Positions 34,661-45,781 are shown, counted from the stretch's first letter. The stretch: 64,000 nucleotides of DNA from Salipiger thiooxidans (GCF_900102075.1 NZ_FNAV01000010.1:1-64000), one strand, 5' to 3'. Numbers and translations: made by a program. The notes: generated by a model from the sequence alone, not told the origin.

Positions 34661-35805
34661 CGTGCGGTCCCCCGGATGGATTGGGTCTTGGGATATTGCG
34701 CGCCGAAGCGGGCGCGGATGATCAGCACCCAGAGCACCACGGCCCCGATCTGGTGGGTGATCGCGATGTGCAGCTGGGCGACGTAGAGCACCGTGGTGAT
34801 GCCCAGCACCACCTGCAGCAGCAGCATCGCCATCACCGCGTTGAAGCGGAAGCGGGTGTCCGAATTGGCGGACTTGCGGCCGCGCAGCCAGGTCACGACG
34901 CCGAAGATGAAGAGCAGGTAGCCCGCCATCCGGTGCATGAACTGCACGAGGCCCGGATCCTCGAAGAAGTTGCGCCAGACCGGCACGAGGTCGAAGGGCT
35001 GCGGCGGGAAGAACCCGCCCGCCATCAGCGGCCAGTCGGTGTAGCTGCGGCCGGCGTCGATGCCTGCCACCAGCGCCCCCAGCAGGATCTGCAGGAAGGC
35101 GAAATGCATGAGCCCGGTGCTCATCGAGAAGAGCTTGGCCTCGCGCCCGCGGCGCGCCTGCATGAGCTCACGCTCCGGCCGCCCGAGGGCGAAGACATAC
35201 CACGCGATGAACCCGAGGATGATGAAGGCGAGCCCGAGGTGGATCGCCAGCCGGTAGGAGGCCACGCTGACCATGTCGCCGGTCAGGCCCGAGGACACCA
35301 TCCACCAGCCGATGGCGCCCTGCAGCCCGCCGAGCACGCCGAGGCCCAGCAGCCGCGGCGTCCAGCCGGTCGGGATCTTGCGCGCCACGAGGAAACCGAA
35401 GAACCCCAGCGCCCACACGAGGCCGATGACGCGGCCAAGCTGGCGATGGCCCCATTCCCACCAGTAGATGCTCTTGAATTCGGATAGCGTCATCTGGTTG
35501 TTCATGAGGCGGTACTGCGGGCTCTGCTGGTAAAGCGTGAACTCCTCTTCCCAGTGCGCCGCGTCCATCGGGGGCAGCGCGCCGGTGACCGGCTTCCACT
35601 CGGTGATCGACAGACCGCTGTCGGTGAGCCGCGTGAGCCCGCCCACCACGATCATCGCCATGACCAGCGCGAAGATCACCATCAGCCAGATGCGGATCGC
35701 ACCGCGCGCGCCGCCCCGGCCCCTGTCGATCATGCCACCCGCTGGCTGCGTCCCCTTCGGCGCCTCGGCGGCGACCTCCTCGAAAAGCTTGCGCTGACCG
35801 GCCAT
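34657..35805 (-). CDS. ctaA: heme A synthase (COX15/CtaA)
   Basis: A 382-aa membrane protein with about eight helices that converts heme O to heme A for cytochrome c oxidase. Conserved motifs include GGLTRLTDSGLSITEWKPVTG, WEEEF, the Trp/His rich EWGHRQLGRVIGL and HRMAGYLLF near the end of the second half. Length and N-terminal extension match alphaproteobacterial type. The coupling with an M32 peptidase gene is likely positional. Confidence 0.95.
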   Translation of the reverse strand: MAGQRKLFEEVAAEAPKGTQPAGGMIDRGRGGARGAIRIWLMVIFALVMAMIVVGGLTRLTDSGLSITEWKPVTGALPPMDAAHWEEEFTLYQQSPQYRLMNNQMTLSEFKSIYWWEWGHRQLGRVIGLVWALGFFGFLVARKIPTGWTPRLLGLGVLGGLQGAIGWWMVSSGLTGDMVSVASYRLAIHLGLAFIILGFIAWYVFALGRPERELMQARRGREAKLFSMSTGLMHFAFLQILLGALVAGIDAGRSYTDWPLMAGGFFPPQPFDLVPVWRNFFEDPGLVQFMHRMAGYLLFIFGVVTWLRGRKSANSDTRFRFNAVMAMLLLQVVLGITTVLYVAQLHIAITHQIGAVVLWVLIIRARFGAQYPKTQSIRGTAR

Positions 35806-35901
35806 GCCTCACCTTTCCTCACTTCGGGGCGGACGATAGGGCCACCCCGGTACTGCTTCAACCCCGCCCGGTGTGCCCCGGCGCCGCAGCCCCGCAATGG
35901 G

Positions 35902-36645
35902 TCAGCCGCGTTCCTTCCAGCGCACCATCTGCCGCATGATGCCGTGCAGCGTGCGCACGTCCTCACGCGTGAGCGGCATCCGGCTCCAGAGGTTGCGCAG
36001 GGTCAGTTTCATCGCGGGCGCCTTGTGGTCGGGGAAGAAGAACCCCGCCTCGTCCAGACGCTCTTCGTAGTGCTCGGAGAGCTTCTCGACCTCGATGGCG
36101 CTGGCCCATTCCGCCCCCGCCATCTCGTCGCGCCGCGCCTCGATCCCGGCGCTCGCCCGGCGCCATTCGTAGCCGCAGAGCAGCACGCATTGCGCGAGGT
36201 TCAGCGACGGGAACTCGGGGTTCACCGGCACCGAGATGATGGCATTGGCCTGCGCCACGTCGGCGTTCTCGAGCCCCGCCCGTTCGGGGCCGAACATCAC
36301 CGCCACGCGGCCGCCCGCAGCGATCCGGCTGGCGGCCTCGCGCATCGCCTCTTCCGGGGAATAGACCGGCTTGGTCATGCCGCGCTGCCGGGCGGTGGTG
36401 GCAAAGATCAGGTCGCAGTCGCCGACCGCGCCCGCCACGTCCTCGCTCAGCACCGCATCGTCGAGCAGCCGCCCCGCACCAGAGGCCATGGCCACCGAGG
36501 CCGGGTTCGGCCAGCCGTCGCGCGGGCTCACCAGCCGCATCCGGTCGAGCCCGAAATTCCACATGGCGCGCGCCGCGGCGCCGATGTTTTCGCCCATCTG
36601 GGGCCGCACAAGCACGAAGGCCGGCTGTTTGACGTCGCTCGGCAT
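35902..36645 (-). CDS. trmJ: tRNA/rRNA 2'-O-methyltransferase (TrmJ, SpoU family)
   Basis: A 247-aa SPOUT methyltransferase. Family motifs are the N-terminal FVLVRPQMGENIGAAARAMWN, the middle ALVFGPE-like AVMFGPERAGLEN and SVPVNPEFPSLNLAQCVLL, which form the knotted SAM site. It methylates position 32 of tRNAs in E. coli. ATG 36645 follows AGGAGAGG; the longer upstream frame lacks this. Stands alone. Confidence 0.9.
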   Translation of the reverse strand: MPSDVKQPAFVLVRPQMGENIGAAARAMWNFGLDRMRLVSPRDGWPNPASVAMASGAGRLLDDAVLSEDVAGAVGDCDLIFATTARQRGMTKPVYSPEEAMREAASRIAAGGRVAVMFGPERAGLENADVAQANAIISVPVNPEFPSLNLAQCVLLCGYEWRRASAGIEARRDEMAGAEWASAIEVEKLSEHYEERLDEAGFFFPDHKAPAMKLTLRNLWSRMPLTREDVRTLHGIMRQMVRWKERG

Positions 36646-36782
36646 GGCCTCTCCTTTGTCCTGCCGTCTCCCTAAGCGCCACGCTATTCGAGGGCAAGCG
36701 GGCTTCTGCCCCCCAGAAATATCCCCGCGCACGGCATCCGTCCTCTATGGTGGGGGCATTCCCCGACACAGGAGCGCCGGTC

Positions 36783-37112
36783 ATGGCACATGACGAGGGC
36801 CTTGCAGAAACCCTTCGGAGCGATCTCGCGGCGGTGCCCGATCTGCGTGAGATCGCCATGTTCGGCGGGCTCTGCTTCACCTCGCGCGGCAACATGGTCT
36901 GCGGCACCTTCCGCGACCACGGGCTTTACCGCGTGGGCAAGGCGCAGGTGCCCCGTGCGCTCGCCCTGCCGCACACCGGCCCGATGACCATGGGCGAGCG
37001 CACCATGGGCGGTTTCGTGACGCTCGACCCGGACGGCTTCGCCGACGACGCGCTCCGCGAGCATCTCACCCGGCTGGCGCTGGCCTTCGTTGCCACGCTC
37101 GATCCGAAATGA
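36783..37112 (+). CDS. TfoX/Sxy N-terminal domain protein
   Basis: A 109-aa protein with only the TfoX N-terminal domain: LREIAMFGGLCFTSRGNMVCG and later FVTLDPDGFADDALREHL. The domain is small and of unknown biochemical role outside Sxy competence regulators. ATG 36783 follows ACAGGAGCG. It precedes a thiE-like gene by 72 bases. Confidence 0.85.
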   Translation: MAHDEGLAETLRSDLAAVPDLREIAMFGGLCFTSRGNMVCGTFRDHGLYRVGKAQVPRALALPHTGPMTMGERTMGGFVTLDPDGFADDALREHLTRLALAFVATLDPK

Positions 37113-37184
37113 CCAAGGCAGGGCCTTGGCACTGCACCTCCGGGCGGTGTATGCAGCCCGGAAGTTTTTCCGAGGATGACCGCA

Positions 37185-37805
37185 ATGGCCGAGACCGATC
37201 TGCCCCAGCTCTACCTGATCACGCCGCCGGAGTTCGATCTCTGCGAGTTCCCAGCGCGGCTCGATGCGGTGCTGCAGGCGGCCGAGATCGCCTGCCTCCG
37301 CCTCGCCCTCGCCACCCGCGACGAGGACAAGCTGCTGCGCGCCGCCGACGCGGTGCGCGAGATCGCCCACGCTCATGACGTGGCGCTTGTCATCGACACC
37401 CACGTGGTGCTCGCCCAGCGGCTCGGGCTCGACGGCGTGCATCTCACCGACGGGTCGCGCTCGGTGCGCCACGCCCGCAAGGAGCTTGGCCCGGACGCCA
37501 TCGTCGGCGCCTTCTGCGGCGCCTCGCGCCACGACGGCATGGGCGCGGCAGAAGGCGGCGCGGATTATGTCTCCTTCGGCCCCCTCTCCGGCGAGTCGCT
37601 GGGCGACGGCACGCTGGCCGACCGCGATCTCTTCCAGTGGTGGTCCGAGATGATCGAGGTGCCGGTGGTGGCCGAGGGCGGTCTCACGCCCGAGCTGGTC
37701 GCCAGCCTGACCCCGGTCACCGACTTCTTCGGCATCGGTGAGGAAATCTGGAGCGCCGAGGACCCGGTCGCGGCCCTCGCGGCGCTCACCGCCGCGATGC
37801 GCTGA
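37185..37805 (+). CDS. thiamine phosphate synthase-like protein
   Basis: A 206-aa TIM-barrel protein of the ThiE/TenI superfamily. Visible are LYLITPPEFD, the pyrophosphate-side GVHLTDGSRSVRHAR, GAFCGASRHDG, GADYVSFGPLSGESLGDG and VVAEGGLTPE. The order of elements matches ThiE, but several ThiE catalytic residues are not clear, so it could be a TenI-like or other member. ATG 37185 is preferred because GAGGA ends eight bases upstream; ATG 37176 lies inside that site. No TPP riboswitch was seen upstream. Confidence 0.8.
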   Translation: MAETDLPQLYLITPPEFDLCEFPARLDAVLQAAEIACLRLALATRDEDKLLRAADAVREIAHAHDVALVIDTHVVLAQRLGLDGVHLTDGSRSVRHARKELGPDAIVGAFCGASRHDGMGAAEGGADYVSFGPLSGESLGDGTLADRDLFQWWSEMIEVPVVAEGGLTPELVASLTPVTDFFGIGEEIWSAEDPVAALAALTAAMR

Positions 37806-37806
37806 C

Positions 37807-37825
37807 GCCCCTCCCGGGGCATTTT
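37807..37825. terminator. hairpin between thiE-like gene and olsA
   Basis: GCCCC (37807-37811) and GGGGC (37816-37820) around TCCC, followed by ATTTT. A short intrinsic terminator between convergent genes. Confidence 0.55.
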
Positions 37826-37832
37826 CACGACA

Positions 37833-38657
37833 TCAGCTGCCGTAGGGGTGTGCCGAGCGCACCTGTGCCTCGAGGTGCGCGGCCAGCGTCTTGCGGTTGG
37901 GATGATCGTCGACCCGCACCGGCGGGTGGTAGACCAGCTCGACGCTGCCCTGCCGCTTGGCGCCCAGCAGCTTCAGCAGGTGCGGGCCCAGGGACATGCC
38001 GCCCCACCAGCCGTAGAATCGCAGATCCTCGCCCGCGGGCGCGTGGTAGATCACCGTCACCGCCTGCAGCTGCATCTCGTGCTTGAGCTCGTGGCTGAAG
38101 AAGGCCGCGAAAAGCGTCGACTTGAAGGGCAGAATGCGCATCCCGTCGGTCGAGGTGCCCTCGGGAAAGAACAGCAGCCGGTGACCGTGCAGCAGCCGCT
38201 CTTCGAAGACCGCCTTCTGCTCGGCGGCAGCGCGCGGGTCGCGGGTGATGAAGACGGTGCCCACCAGCCGCGCCAGCCAGCCGATGACCGGCCAGCGCGA
38301 GACCTCGGACTTGGCGACGAAATAGACGTCGCGCCGCGCGTTGAGCGCAACGATGTCGAACCACGAGCAATGGTTCGCGACCAGCGCCCCCGGCCCCTCG
38401 AGCCGCGGGCCGGTCGGCTTCACGACAATGCCGAGGACGGTACAACAGCTGCGGAAGACGATCCGGCTGATCCCGGGCGAGACCGGCCGGCGCATCCCGC
38501 AGAGCGGCCGCTCGAAGAGCCGCACCACCAGCATCGCCACCAGCCCGAGCGCCATGGTGAAGACCACCAGCGTCGCGCGCCAGACCACGCGGACCCAGTC
38601 CCCGGCACCGAGCGGCGGAGCCTCGGGCTCGTCGCCGTACCAGGTCGGGCTGCTCAT
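37833..38657 (-). CDS. olsA: 1-acyl-glycerol/lyso-ornithine lipid O-acyltransferase
   Basis: A 274-aa membrane-associated PlsC-type acyltransferase. An N-terminal hydrophobic segment (about residues 28-47) is followed by the catalytic NHCSWFD (HX4D variant, block I) and FFPEGTSTDG (block III). It overlaps by four bases the preceding N-acyltransferase gene, which makes lyso-ornithine lipid, so the second acylation step of ornithine-lipid synthesis is the most likely role. Phosphatidic acid synthesis is the alternative. Confidence 0.85.
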   Translation of the reverse strand: MSSPTWYGDEPEAPPLGAGDWVRVVWRATLVVFTMALGLVAMLVVRLFERPLCGMRRPVSPGISRIVFRSCCTVLGIVVKPTGPRLEGPGALVANHCSWFDIVALNARRDVYFVAKSEVSRWPVIGWLARLVGTVFITRDPRAAAEQKAVFEERLLHGHRLLFFPEGTSTDGMRILPFKSTLFAAFFSHELKHEMQLQAVTVIYHAPAGEDLRFYGWWGGMSLGPHLLKLLGAKRQGSVELVYHPPVRVDDHPNRKTLAAHLEAQVRSAHPYGS

Positions 38658-39412
38658 TCCCGCCCCCGGGTGTAGATCCCCGCCGCCTTGGCGTTGAGCC
38701 GAGCGGTGTCCATGATCAGGCAGATGTCGGTGGTGTTGAAGGCGTGGTCGACGAAGGCGCCCTCGCCCACGGTGCCGCCAAGCCGCAGGTAGCCCTTGAT
38801 CAGCGCCGGCACTTCGAGCATCGCGCGGCGCCGGTCGATCTCGGCTTCGGGCACCAGGTCCATGCTCTGGAACCGCCGCGAGCGCACCCGCAGCGGCTCG
38901 GGCGCAAGATGCCGGTGGTGCAGCAGCGACAGGGGCTCGGCCAGCTTCGCAACGTCGGTGCCGTGGAAGGAGGCGGTGCCGAACAGCACCTCGATGCCGT
39001 GCGCGCGGACGTAATCGGCAAGCGCGCCCCAGAGGTGCATCATCGCGGTGCCCCCCCGGTAGTCCGGGTGCAGGCAGGAGCGGCCGAGTTCCAGCAGGCG
39101 ACGCCCGGAGGCGCGCAGCGGCGTGAGATCGTATTCGTCCTCGGAATAGAACTGGCCGGCGGCCCTGGCCTGGTCGTCGCGCAGCAGGCGGTAGACGCCT
39201 ACCACGGCGCCGTCACGCTTGGCGTCGGTGAGGATCAGGTGGTCGAAGAACGGGTCGAAGCGGTCGCGTTCGAGCCGGCGCGCGTGATCGACCATCGCGC
39301 CGGAGCCGCCGAGCTCTTCGACGAAGACCTCGTACCGCAGCCGCTGCGCCGCCACGATGTCGTCCTCGTCGCGCGCCAGCCGCACCGTGAAATCCGTCTC
39401 GTCCAGAGCCAT
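38654..39412 (-). CDS. olsB: ornithine N-acyltransferase (GNAT-like)
   Basis: A 252-aa acyl-ACP dependent N-acyltransferase. Recognisable stretches are RLRYEVFVEELGG, FDHLILTD, YRLLRDDQARAAGQFYSEDEYDL, LELGRSCLHPDYRGGTAMMHLW and GTASFHGTD, all typical of OlsB. It attaches a 3-hydroxy fatty acid to ornithine to give lyso-ornithine lipid, a phosphorus-free membrane lipid of roseobacters. No phosphate-box upstream was recognised. Confidence 0.9.
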   Translation of the reverse strand: MALDETDFTVRLARDEDDIVAAQRLRYEVFVEELGGSGAMVDHARRLERDRFDPFFDHLILTDAKRDGAVVGVYRLLRDDQARAAGQFYSEDEYDLTPLRASGRRLLELGRSCLHPDYRGGTAMMHLWGALADYVRAHGIEVLFGTASFHGTDVAKLAEPLSLLHHRHLAPEPLRVRSRRFQSMDLVPEAEIDRRRAMLEVPALIKGYLRLGGTVGEGAFVDHAFNTTDICLIMDTARLNAKAAGIYTRGRE

Positions 39413-39533
39413 CCCGACCTCTCGCGTCCCACGTGCGGGCGTTCTTAATCCCCCGGGCCGCCAAGGGAAACCGGTTTTGCCTCGCCAAGTCGGTTACCGG
39501 CCGTTAACCTTTCTTCAACGTCTCGATGTCTAG

Positions 39534-39716
39534 CTATTCGTCGAACACAGGCAGAAGGGTGACGCGCGTGCTGTCGATGACAACCTTGCCCTGCTCGCGA
39601 AAATTGACCGTGACGCGCCCGGCGATGTTCGACTGCACCTGGCCGGTGCCCCAGTCGGGCCGGTCGGGATGCGTCACCAGCATCCCAGGTTCGAGGATTG
39701 CGTTGAGGTCGTCCAT
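39534..39716 (-). CDS. DUF3553 small protein
   Basis: A 60-aa protein with the DUF3553 consensus: LEPGMLVTHPDRPDWGTGQV and SNIAGRVTVNFREQGKVVI. The fold resembles a small SH3/Tudor-like barrel found at the end of UvrD-type helicases in other proteins; here it is free-standing. ATG 39716 (MDDLNAIL) is the first match to the family. The role is unknown. Confidence 0.85.
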   Translation of the reverse strand: MDDLNAILEPGMLVTHPDRPDWGTGQVQSNIAGRVTVNFREQGKVVIDSTRVTLLPVFDE

Positions 39717-39780
39717 AGGTGCGATCGCGTCCCTTCTTCCCGGTCGAAGCCCTGAGCACAGTCCAGAGTGAGGAGCCCCC

Positions 39781-40386
39781 ATGTCCGTTGCAACCGCCAG
39801 AATCGCCACGCTGGTCGGCTCTCGTCTCTGCCATGACCTTGTAAGTCCCATCGGCGCGATTTCCAACGGGCTCGAGCTGATCGCGCTGGCCGGCACCCCG
39901 GGCCCCGAGGAAATGGCGCTGATCGAGCAGAGCGCGGCCTCGGCCACCGCGCGCATCAACTTCTTCCGCGTGGCCTTCGGCCATGCCTCGACCCAGCAGG
40001 ACGTGGGCGCGCGCGAGGCGCGCAAGCTGCTGCAGGATTACTGCAAGGGCAGCCGGCTGAGCATCGACTGGCTGCCCGACGGCGACGCGCCGCGGACCGA
40101 GGTCCAGCTCGCCTTTCTCGCGACGCTCTGCTGCGAGAGCGCCCTGCCGCTGGGCGGGCGGGTGCACATCACCCATATCGAAGGCGGAGGCTGGCGCATC
40201 TCGGGCACCGGACAGCGGCTGTCGATCGAGCCGGATCTCTGGGCGCAGCTCACCAGCACCACGATCGAGGCAGAGGTGACGCCGGCGCGGGTGCAGTTCG
40301 CCCTGCTCGCACTCCTGGCGCCGGAACGTGGCCGCAAGATGGTGGTGCATGCAGGCGACGCGGCGGTCACCATCGAGATCGGCTGA
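39781..40386 (+). CDS. chpT: histidine phosphotransferase ChpT
   Basis: A 201-aa protein, the cell-cycle phosphotransferase that passes phosphate from CckA to CtrA and CpdR. The phospho-accepting H18 sits in SRLCHDLVSPIGAISNGLEL, the signature of the DHp-like helix, and the C-terminal half is the degenerate kinase-like ATPase fold (GGRVHITHIEGGGWRISG). Roseobacters use the CckA-ChpT-CtrA route for motility and gene-transfer agents. Start ATG 39781 follows GAGGAGC. Confidence 0.92.
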   Translation: MSVATARIATLVGSRLCHDLVSPIGAISNGLELIALAGTPGPEEMALIEQSAASATARINFFRVAFGHASTQQDVGAREARKLLQDYCKGSRLSIDWLPDGDAPRTEVQLAFLATLCCESALPLGGRVHITHIEGGGWRISGTGQRLSIEPDLWAQLTSTTIEAEVTPARVQFALLALLAPERGRKMVVHAGDAAVTIEIG

Positions 40387-40392
40387 GAGGCG

Positions 40393-40442
40393 TTTCGGGA
40401 TCTTCCGAAATGGACCGGCGTCCCGGGCGGACCCGGAACGCC
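40393..40442. terminator. double hairpin between chpT and proA
   Basis: TTTCGG/CCGAAA (40393-40398 with 40405-40410) is followed by a longer stem GGCGTCCCGGG (40417-40427) with CCCGGAACGCC (40432-40442), one mismatch. It separates converging genes. Confidence 0.55.
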
Positions 40443-40469
40443 AGTCTTCTTCTCAGAAGTGCGGCCCGA

Positions 40470-41735
40470 TCAGGCGCGCACCGCGCCGTCCGCGCGCACC
40501 ACGTACTTGAACGAGGTCAGTTGCTCGGCGCCGACCGGGCCGCGCGCGTGCATCTTGCCCGTGGCGATGCCGATCTCGGCGCCCATGCCGAACTCGCCGC
40601 CATCGGCGAACTGGGTCGAGGCGTTGATCATCACGATGGCGCTGTCCACCCGCTCGACGAAGCGCTCGATGGCCGCCGGATCCTCGGCGAGGATGCAGTC
40701 GGTGTGGTTCGAGCCGTAGGTGCGGATGTGCTCGATGGCGGCATCCTCGTCCTCGACCACGCGGGCGGCGATGATGCTGTCGAGATACTCGCGCCCCCAA
40801 TCGTCAGCGCTCGCCTGATGGGTGCCTTCGATGGCCTGCAGCGTCTCGTCGGCGCGCACCTCGACCCCCGCCTCGATCAGCGCGCGCACGACGCCCTGCC
40901 CAATGGTGTCCACCGCGTCGCGGTGGATCAGCAGGCACTCTGCGGCGCCGCAGATGCCGGTGCGCCGGGTCTTGGCGTTCATCACCACCGTCAGCGCCTT
41001 CACCGGGTCGGCGGAGGCGTCGATGTAGATGTGCACGATGCCCTCGAGATGGGCGAAGACCGGCACCCGCGCCTCGCGCTGGACGAGCCCCACGAGCCCC
41101 TTGCCACCACGCGGCACGATGACGTCGACGTAGTCGGTCATCTGCAGCAGCTCGCTCACTGCCGCCCGGTCGCGGGTCGGCACGAGCTGGATCGCGTCCT
41201 CGGGCAGGCCCGCCTTGCGCAGCCCCGAGACGAGGCAGTCATGGATGGCGCGCGAGGAGTGGAAGCTCTCGGAGCCGCCGCGCAGGATCACCGCGTTGCC
41301 GGACTTGAGGCAGAGCGCGCCCGCGTCAGCGGTGACGTTGGGGCGCGATTCGTAGATCACGCCGACGACACCGAGCGGTGTGCGCACCCGCTGGATGTGC
41401 AGGCCGGTGGGACGGTCCCACTCGGCGATCACCTTGCCCACGGGATCCTCCTGCGCCGCGATGGCGCGGAGCCCCTCGACGATGCCGCGGATACGGTCCT
41501 CGGTCAGCAGGAGCCGGTCCATCATCGCTTCGGTCAGGCCCTTGTCGCGGCCGAAGGCGAGATCCTGGGCATTGGCCTCGACGATCTCTGCCCGGCGGGC
41601 CCAGACGGCGTCGGCCGCGGCCTCGAGCGCCTCGGTCTTGCGGGCTGGCGGGGTGAAGGCGAGCTCGGCTGCGGCCGCTTTCGCACGACGGCCGATTTCG
41701 GTCATGACGGCGGGAATGTCGGTCATGTCTTTCAT
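40470..41735 (-). CDS. proA: glutamate-5-semialdehyde dehydrogenase
   Basis: A 421-aa NADPH-dependent enzyme of proline synthesis that reduces glutamyl-5-phosphate. The catalytic cysteine lies in [29 protein letters not shown] and [12 protein letters not shown] are the cofactor-side motifs, and [20 protein letters not shown] the C-terminal signature. It follows proB after a 188-base gap that contains a REP-like repeat, so the two are probably still one operon with an interrupted spacer. Confidence 0.95.
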   Translation of the reverse strand: MKDMTDIPAVMTEIGRRAKAAAAELAFTPPARKTEALEAAADAVWARRAEIVEANAQDLAFGRDKGLTEAMMDRLLLTEDRIRGIVEGLRAIAAQEDPVGKVIAEWDRPTGLHIQRVRTPLGVVGVIYESRPNVTADAGALCLKSGNAVILRGGSESFHSSRAIHDCLVSGLRKAGLPEDAIQLVPTRDRAAVSELLQMTDYVDVIVPRGGKGLVGLVQREARVPVFAHLEGIVHIYIDASADPVKALTVVMNAKTRRTGICGAAECLLIHRDAVDTIGQGVVRALIEAGVEVRADETLQAIEGTHQASADDWGREYLDSIIAARVVEDEDAAIEHIRTYGSNHTDCILAEDPAAIERFVERVDSAIVMINASTQFADGGEFGMGAEIGIATGKMHARGPVGAEQLTSFKYVVRADGAVRA

Positions 41736-41843
41736 CGCTGTTCACCCTTCGGGTTCTGGTTTCCGAGGGCCCTCCTATAGCGCCTCGCGGCGGCGGGGCC
41801 TAGGGCGATTTCGGCACCGTCGCGCACCGGCCCGGGCGCCGGC

Positions 41844-41902
41844 GGGGGCGCTGCCCCCGTCCGCTGACGCGGACTCCCCCGGAGTTTATCGGGCAAGATG
41901 AA
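41844..41902. repeat. REP-like dispersed intergenic element, copy in proB-proA gap
   Basis: A hairpin (GGGGGC/GCCCCC at 41844-41849 and 41853-41858) is followed by ACTCCCCCGGAGT and then, at 41881-41902, a 22-base core that is identical to the reverse complement of 48821-48842. The remaining gap between proB and proA holds nothing else I could recognise. Confidence 0.8.
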
Positions 41903-41923
41903 CTGGCAGGAGACAGGTAGGGG

Positions 41924-44106
<2,183 letters not shown>

Positions 44107-44260
44107 TCAAGCGGTGCGCGGGGAATCGGGCGCCGAAATCGGTATCTGGGGGCGGATGGGCGCGGCACGCACGGTGCATCATCTTCCTTCCCGACACAGA
44201 CGGCGCGTCGGTCTGGTCAGGACCGGGTCCGGTGAAGGACTTGCCGTGGAGGGAGGAAAA

Positions 44261-44337
44261 TGGCGCGGTTGACGGGGCTCGAACCCGCGACCCCCGGCGT
44301 GACAGGCCGGTACTCTAACCAACTGAGCTACAACCGC
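44261..44337 (-). tRNA. tRNA-Asp (GTC), copy 2 of transcript
   Basis: A 77-base cloverleaf on the minus strand with encoded CCA. The acceptor GCGGTTG pairs with CAACCGC, discriminator G. The anticodon stem CCGGC/GCCGG frames loop CTGTCAC, anticodon GTC. The T loop reads TTCGAGC. It is identical to the copy at 44371-44447, 33 bases upstream. Confidence 0.97.
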
Positions 44338-44370
44338 GCATTTCCGCGGGGCGCATTTTCGGGGCAGCGA

Positions 44371-44447
44371 TGGCGCGGTTGACGGGGCTCGAACCCGCGA
44401 CCCCCGGCGTGACAGGCCGGTACTCTAACCAACTGAGCTACAACCGC
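44371..44447 (-). tRNA. tRNA-Asp (GTC), copy 1 of transcript
   Basis: Identical 77-base tRNA-Asp with anticodon GTC and encoded CCA. It is the promoter-proximal copy; a sigma-70 promoter lies at 44487-44515. The two copies differ only in their flanks, so they arose by recent duplication or are kept identical by gene conversion. Confidence 0.97.
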
Positions 44448-44486
44448 TCGCTGCCTCCGAGGACTGCGTCCCCGAACGTGGAGGCC

Positions 44487-44515
44487 CTTCTAGGCGGGGT
44501 GCTTTCCCCCGTCAA
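44487..44515 (-). promoter_or_regulatory. promoter of the tRNA-Asp pair
   Basis: On the minus strand TTGACG (44515-44510), a 17-base spacer and TAGAAG (44492-44487) form a good housekeeping promoter, about 40 bases upstream of the first tRNA. TTGACG is the common -35 of stable-RNA genes in alphaproteobacteria. Confidence 0.7.
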
Positions 44516-44784
44516 GCGCTTTTGACGGCTCCTCGTGCGCATTTTCTCAGAAAGATTCCCCGGGGGCCCGAGACGCCGAGCGGCACAGGTGAATTTTCAG
44601 CGGAAAACCCGTGTTTTCAGCCTGTTGATCGGCAAAACTCATCGGACTGAACGGCGCGCCCCCGCCACGCCCCCACGTCATGACGACGAACCGGCGCCCT
44701 TTCGGGCACCGGTTTGCTGCGTTTGTGTCGATGATCCATGGTGGCACCGCAACGACTGCCCTGGCGTCAGCCGATGCCCGCCTG

Positions 44785-45201
44785 TCAGCGGGCGTCCAGA
44801 CGGCGGCCGCGCGATTCCCCGATGGGCTCGGCCACCGGTTTCTCGAACAGTTCCCCGAGCCGATCCAGCTCGGCCGCGATCAGAATGATCTGCGTCACCC
44901 GTGACGATCTTTCAGATCTGGCGATTTCGTAACCCGCCTTTTCGACCAGCACGGCAGCGGTCCGCAACAAGCGCGGTGCAGCTTCCAAGCCGGTCATGCC
45001 ATGTACTTCTGACACCAGTGCCGACAGCACATCCCCTTCAACCTGAGACAATCCGTTCTCCCCAACCCGAATTCGTACCTTCTCACGAGAGGCTCGACAG
45101 ACACCGCCCGGATCCGTATCCCGAGCACAGGTACAATCCGGCAACATCACACGCCGCAATGGATCACCGCCGTTTGCAGACAGCGATGCCGGCATGTCCA
45201 T
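44785..45201 (-). CDS. hypothetical protein
   Basis: A 138-aa frame without recognised family. The C-terminal 75 residues are convincingly protein-like and helical (GLEAAPRLLRTAAVLVEKAG, QIILIAAELDRLGELFEK) with high third-position GC. The N-terminal part has a CTCARDTDPGG stretch and weaker codon bias. ATG 45201 (MDMPASLS) or ATG 45147 (MLPDCTC) may be the start; neither has a strong ribosome site. Confidence 0.4.
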   Translation of the reverse strand: MDMPASLSANGGDPLRRVMLPDCTCARDTDPGGVCRASREKVRIRVGENGLSQVEGDVLSALVSEVHGMTGLEAAPRLLRTAAVLVEKAGYEIARSERSSRVTQIILIAAELDRLGELFEKPVAEPIGESRGRRLDAR

Positions 45202-45550
45202 CGCGGCTTCTGCGACAGCGCACACCGGTCTTACGGCGCATGGCATATGCGCGGTTCCCGTCCAACCTCTCCGCCACCCGCTTCCTCCAGCCCGGAAGGG
45301 CCACCCCATTGTGCGTCGACGGTCTGACCGCCCCCGAGGAGACGGTCCCACGAAAATACCACAAAGCGCCCGTCAGACGAATGAAAAAGCCATTCATGCA
45401 ACTGCAGGTTCTCGGATTGTTGCCGGAGACTCGCGTCAGACAGCCGACTTGCGCCTTCAAACCGACGCGCCTCAGCGTCGGAATCGCTTGAATTCACGAA
45501 ACAATATGTGAATCTGTTGCCGAAAAGCGTCAGACGAGAGCTGTCAGGCC

Positions 45551-45781
45551 GTGCCAAATTTGCTCGACATGAAACTCAATTTGCGCGGGCCGACATTCGA
45601 GGTCCTCGAGCTCAGCGCCGCGGAACTCCCCGCACTCTTCGAGCATCCGCTCCCCTGGCGCGATCTTTCTCACGTAATCGTGATTCTGATTCTCGCCGAT
45701 CCGACCCGGGTCGCCCTGCTTACCGCGCTCTTCGCCCTGCGCCAGTTCTCGACGCGCCCGGCGGTCACTGGCCGATCGTGA
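45551..45781 (+). CDS. N-terminal part of split LytTR membrane protein
   Basis: A 76-aa frame (GTG 45551, or ATG 45569 giving MKLNLRGPTFEVLELSA) with one transmembrane segment LSHVIVILILADPTRVALLT. It ends at TGA 45779-45781, which overlaps the GTG start of the next frame. The two read naturally as one protein if the frame shifts near 45765-45778 (PAVTG then HWPIVSL). It is either a frameshifted gene or a coupled pair. Confidence 0.5.
   Translation: MPNLLDMKLNLRGPTFEVLELSAAELPALFEHPLPWRDLSHVIVILILADPTRVALLTALFALRQFSTRPAVTGRS

Larger units (their letters stand above)
44448..45550. other. 1.1-kb compositionally odd stretch beside tRNA genes
   Basis: Beyond the tRNA promoter this stretch is lower in GC than the surroundings, and several frames on both strands stay open without convincing codon bias. 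Only the minus-strand frame at 44785-45201 looks coding. A second minus-strand frame, about 45231-45500, has some protein-like text (HSSDGRFVVFSWDRLLGG) but no credible start. No integrase, IS or att duplication is visible. The tRNA-flanking place suggests a decayed insertion (inference). Confidence 0.4.

Noticed and set aside
37113-37184. TPP riboswitch before the thiE-like gene
   Set aside because: The 72-base gap has no THI-box sequence and is too short for the full aptamer.
44901-45491. Plus-strand 196-aa frame beside the tRNA genes
   Set aside because: Pro/Arg-rich text and weak codon bias; opposite strand has the better candidate.
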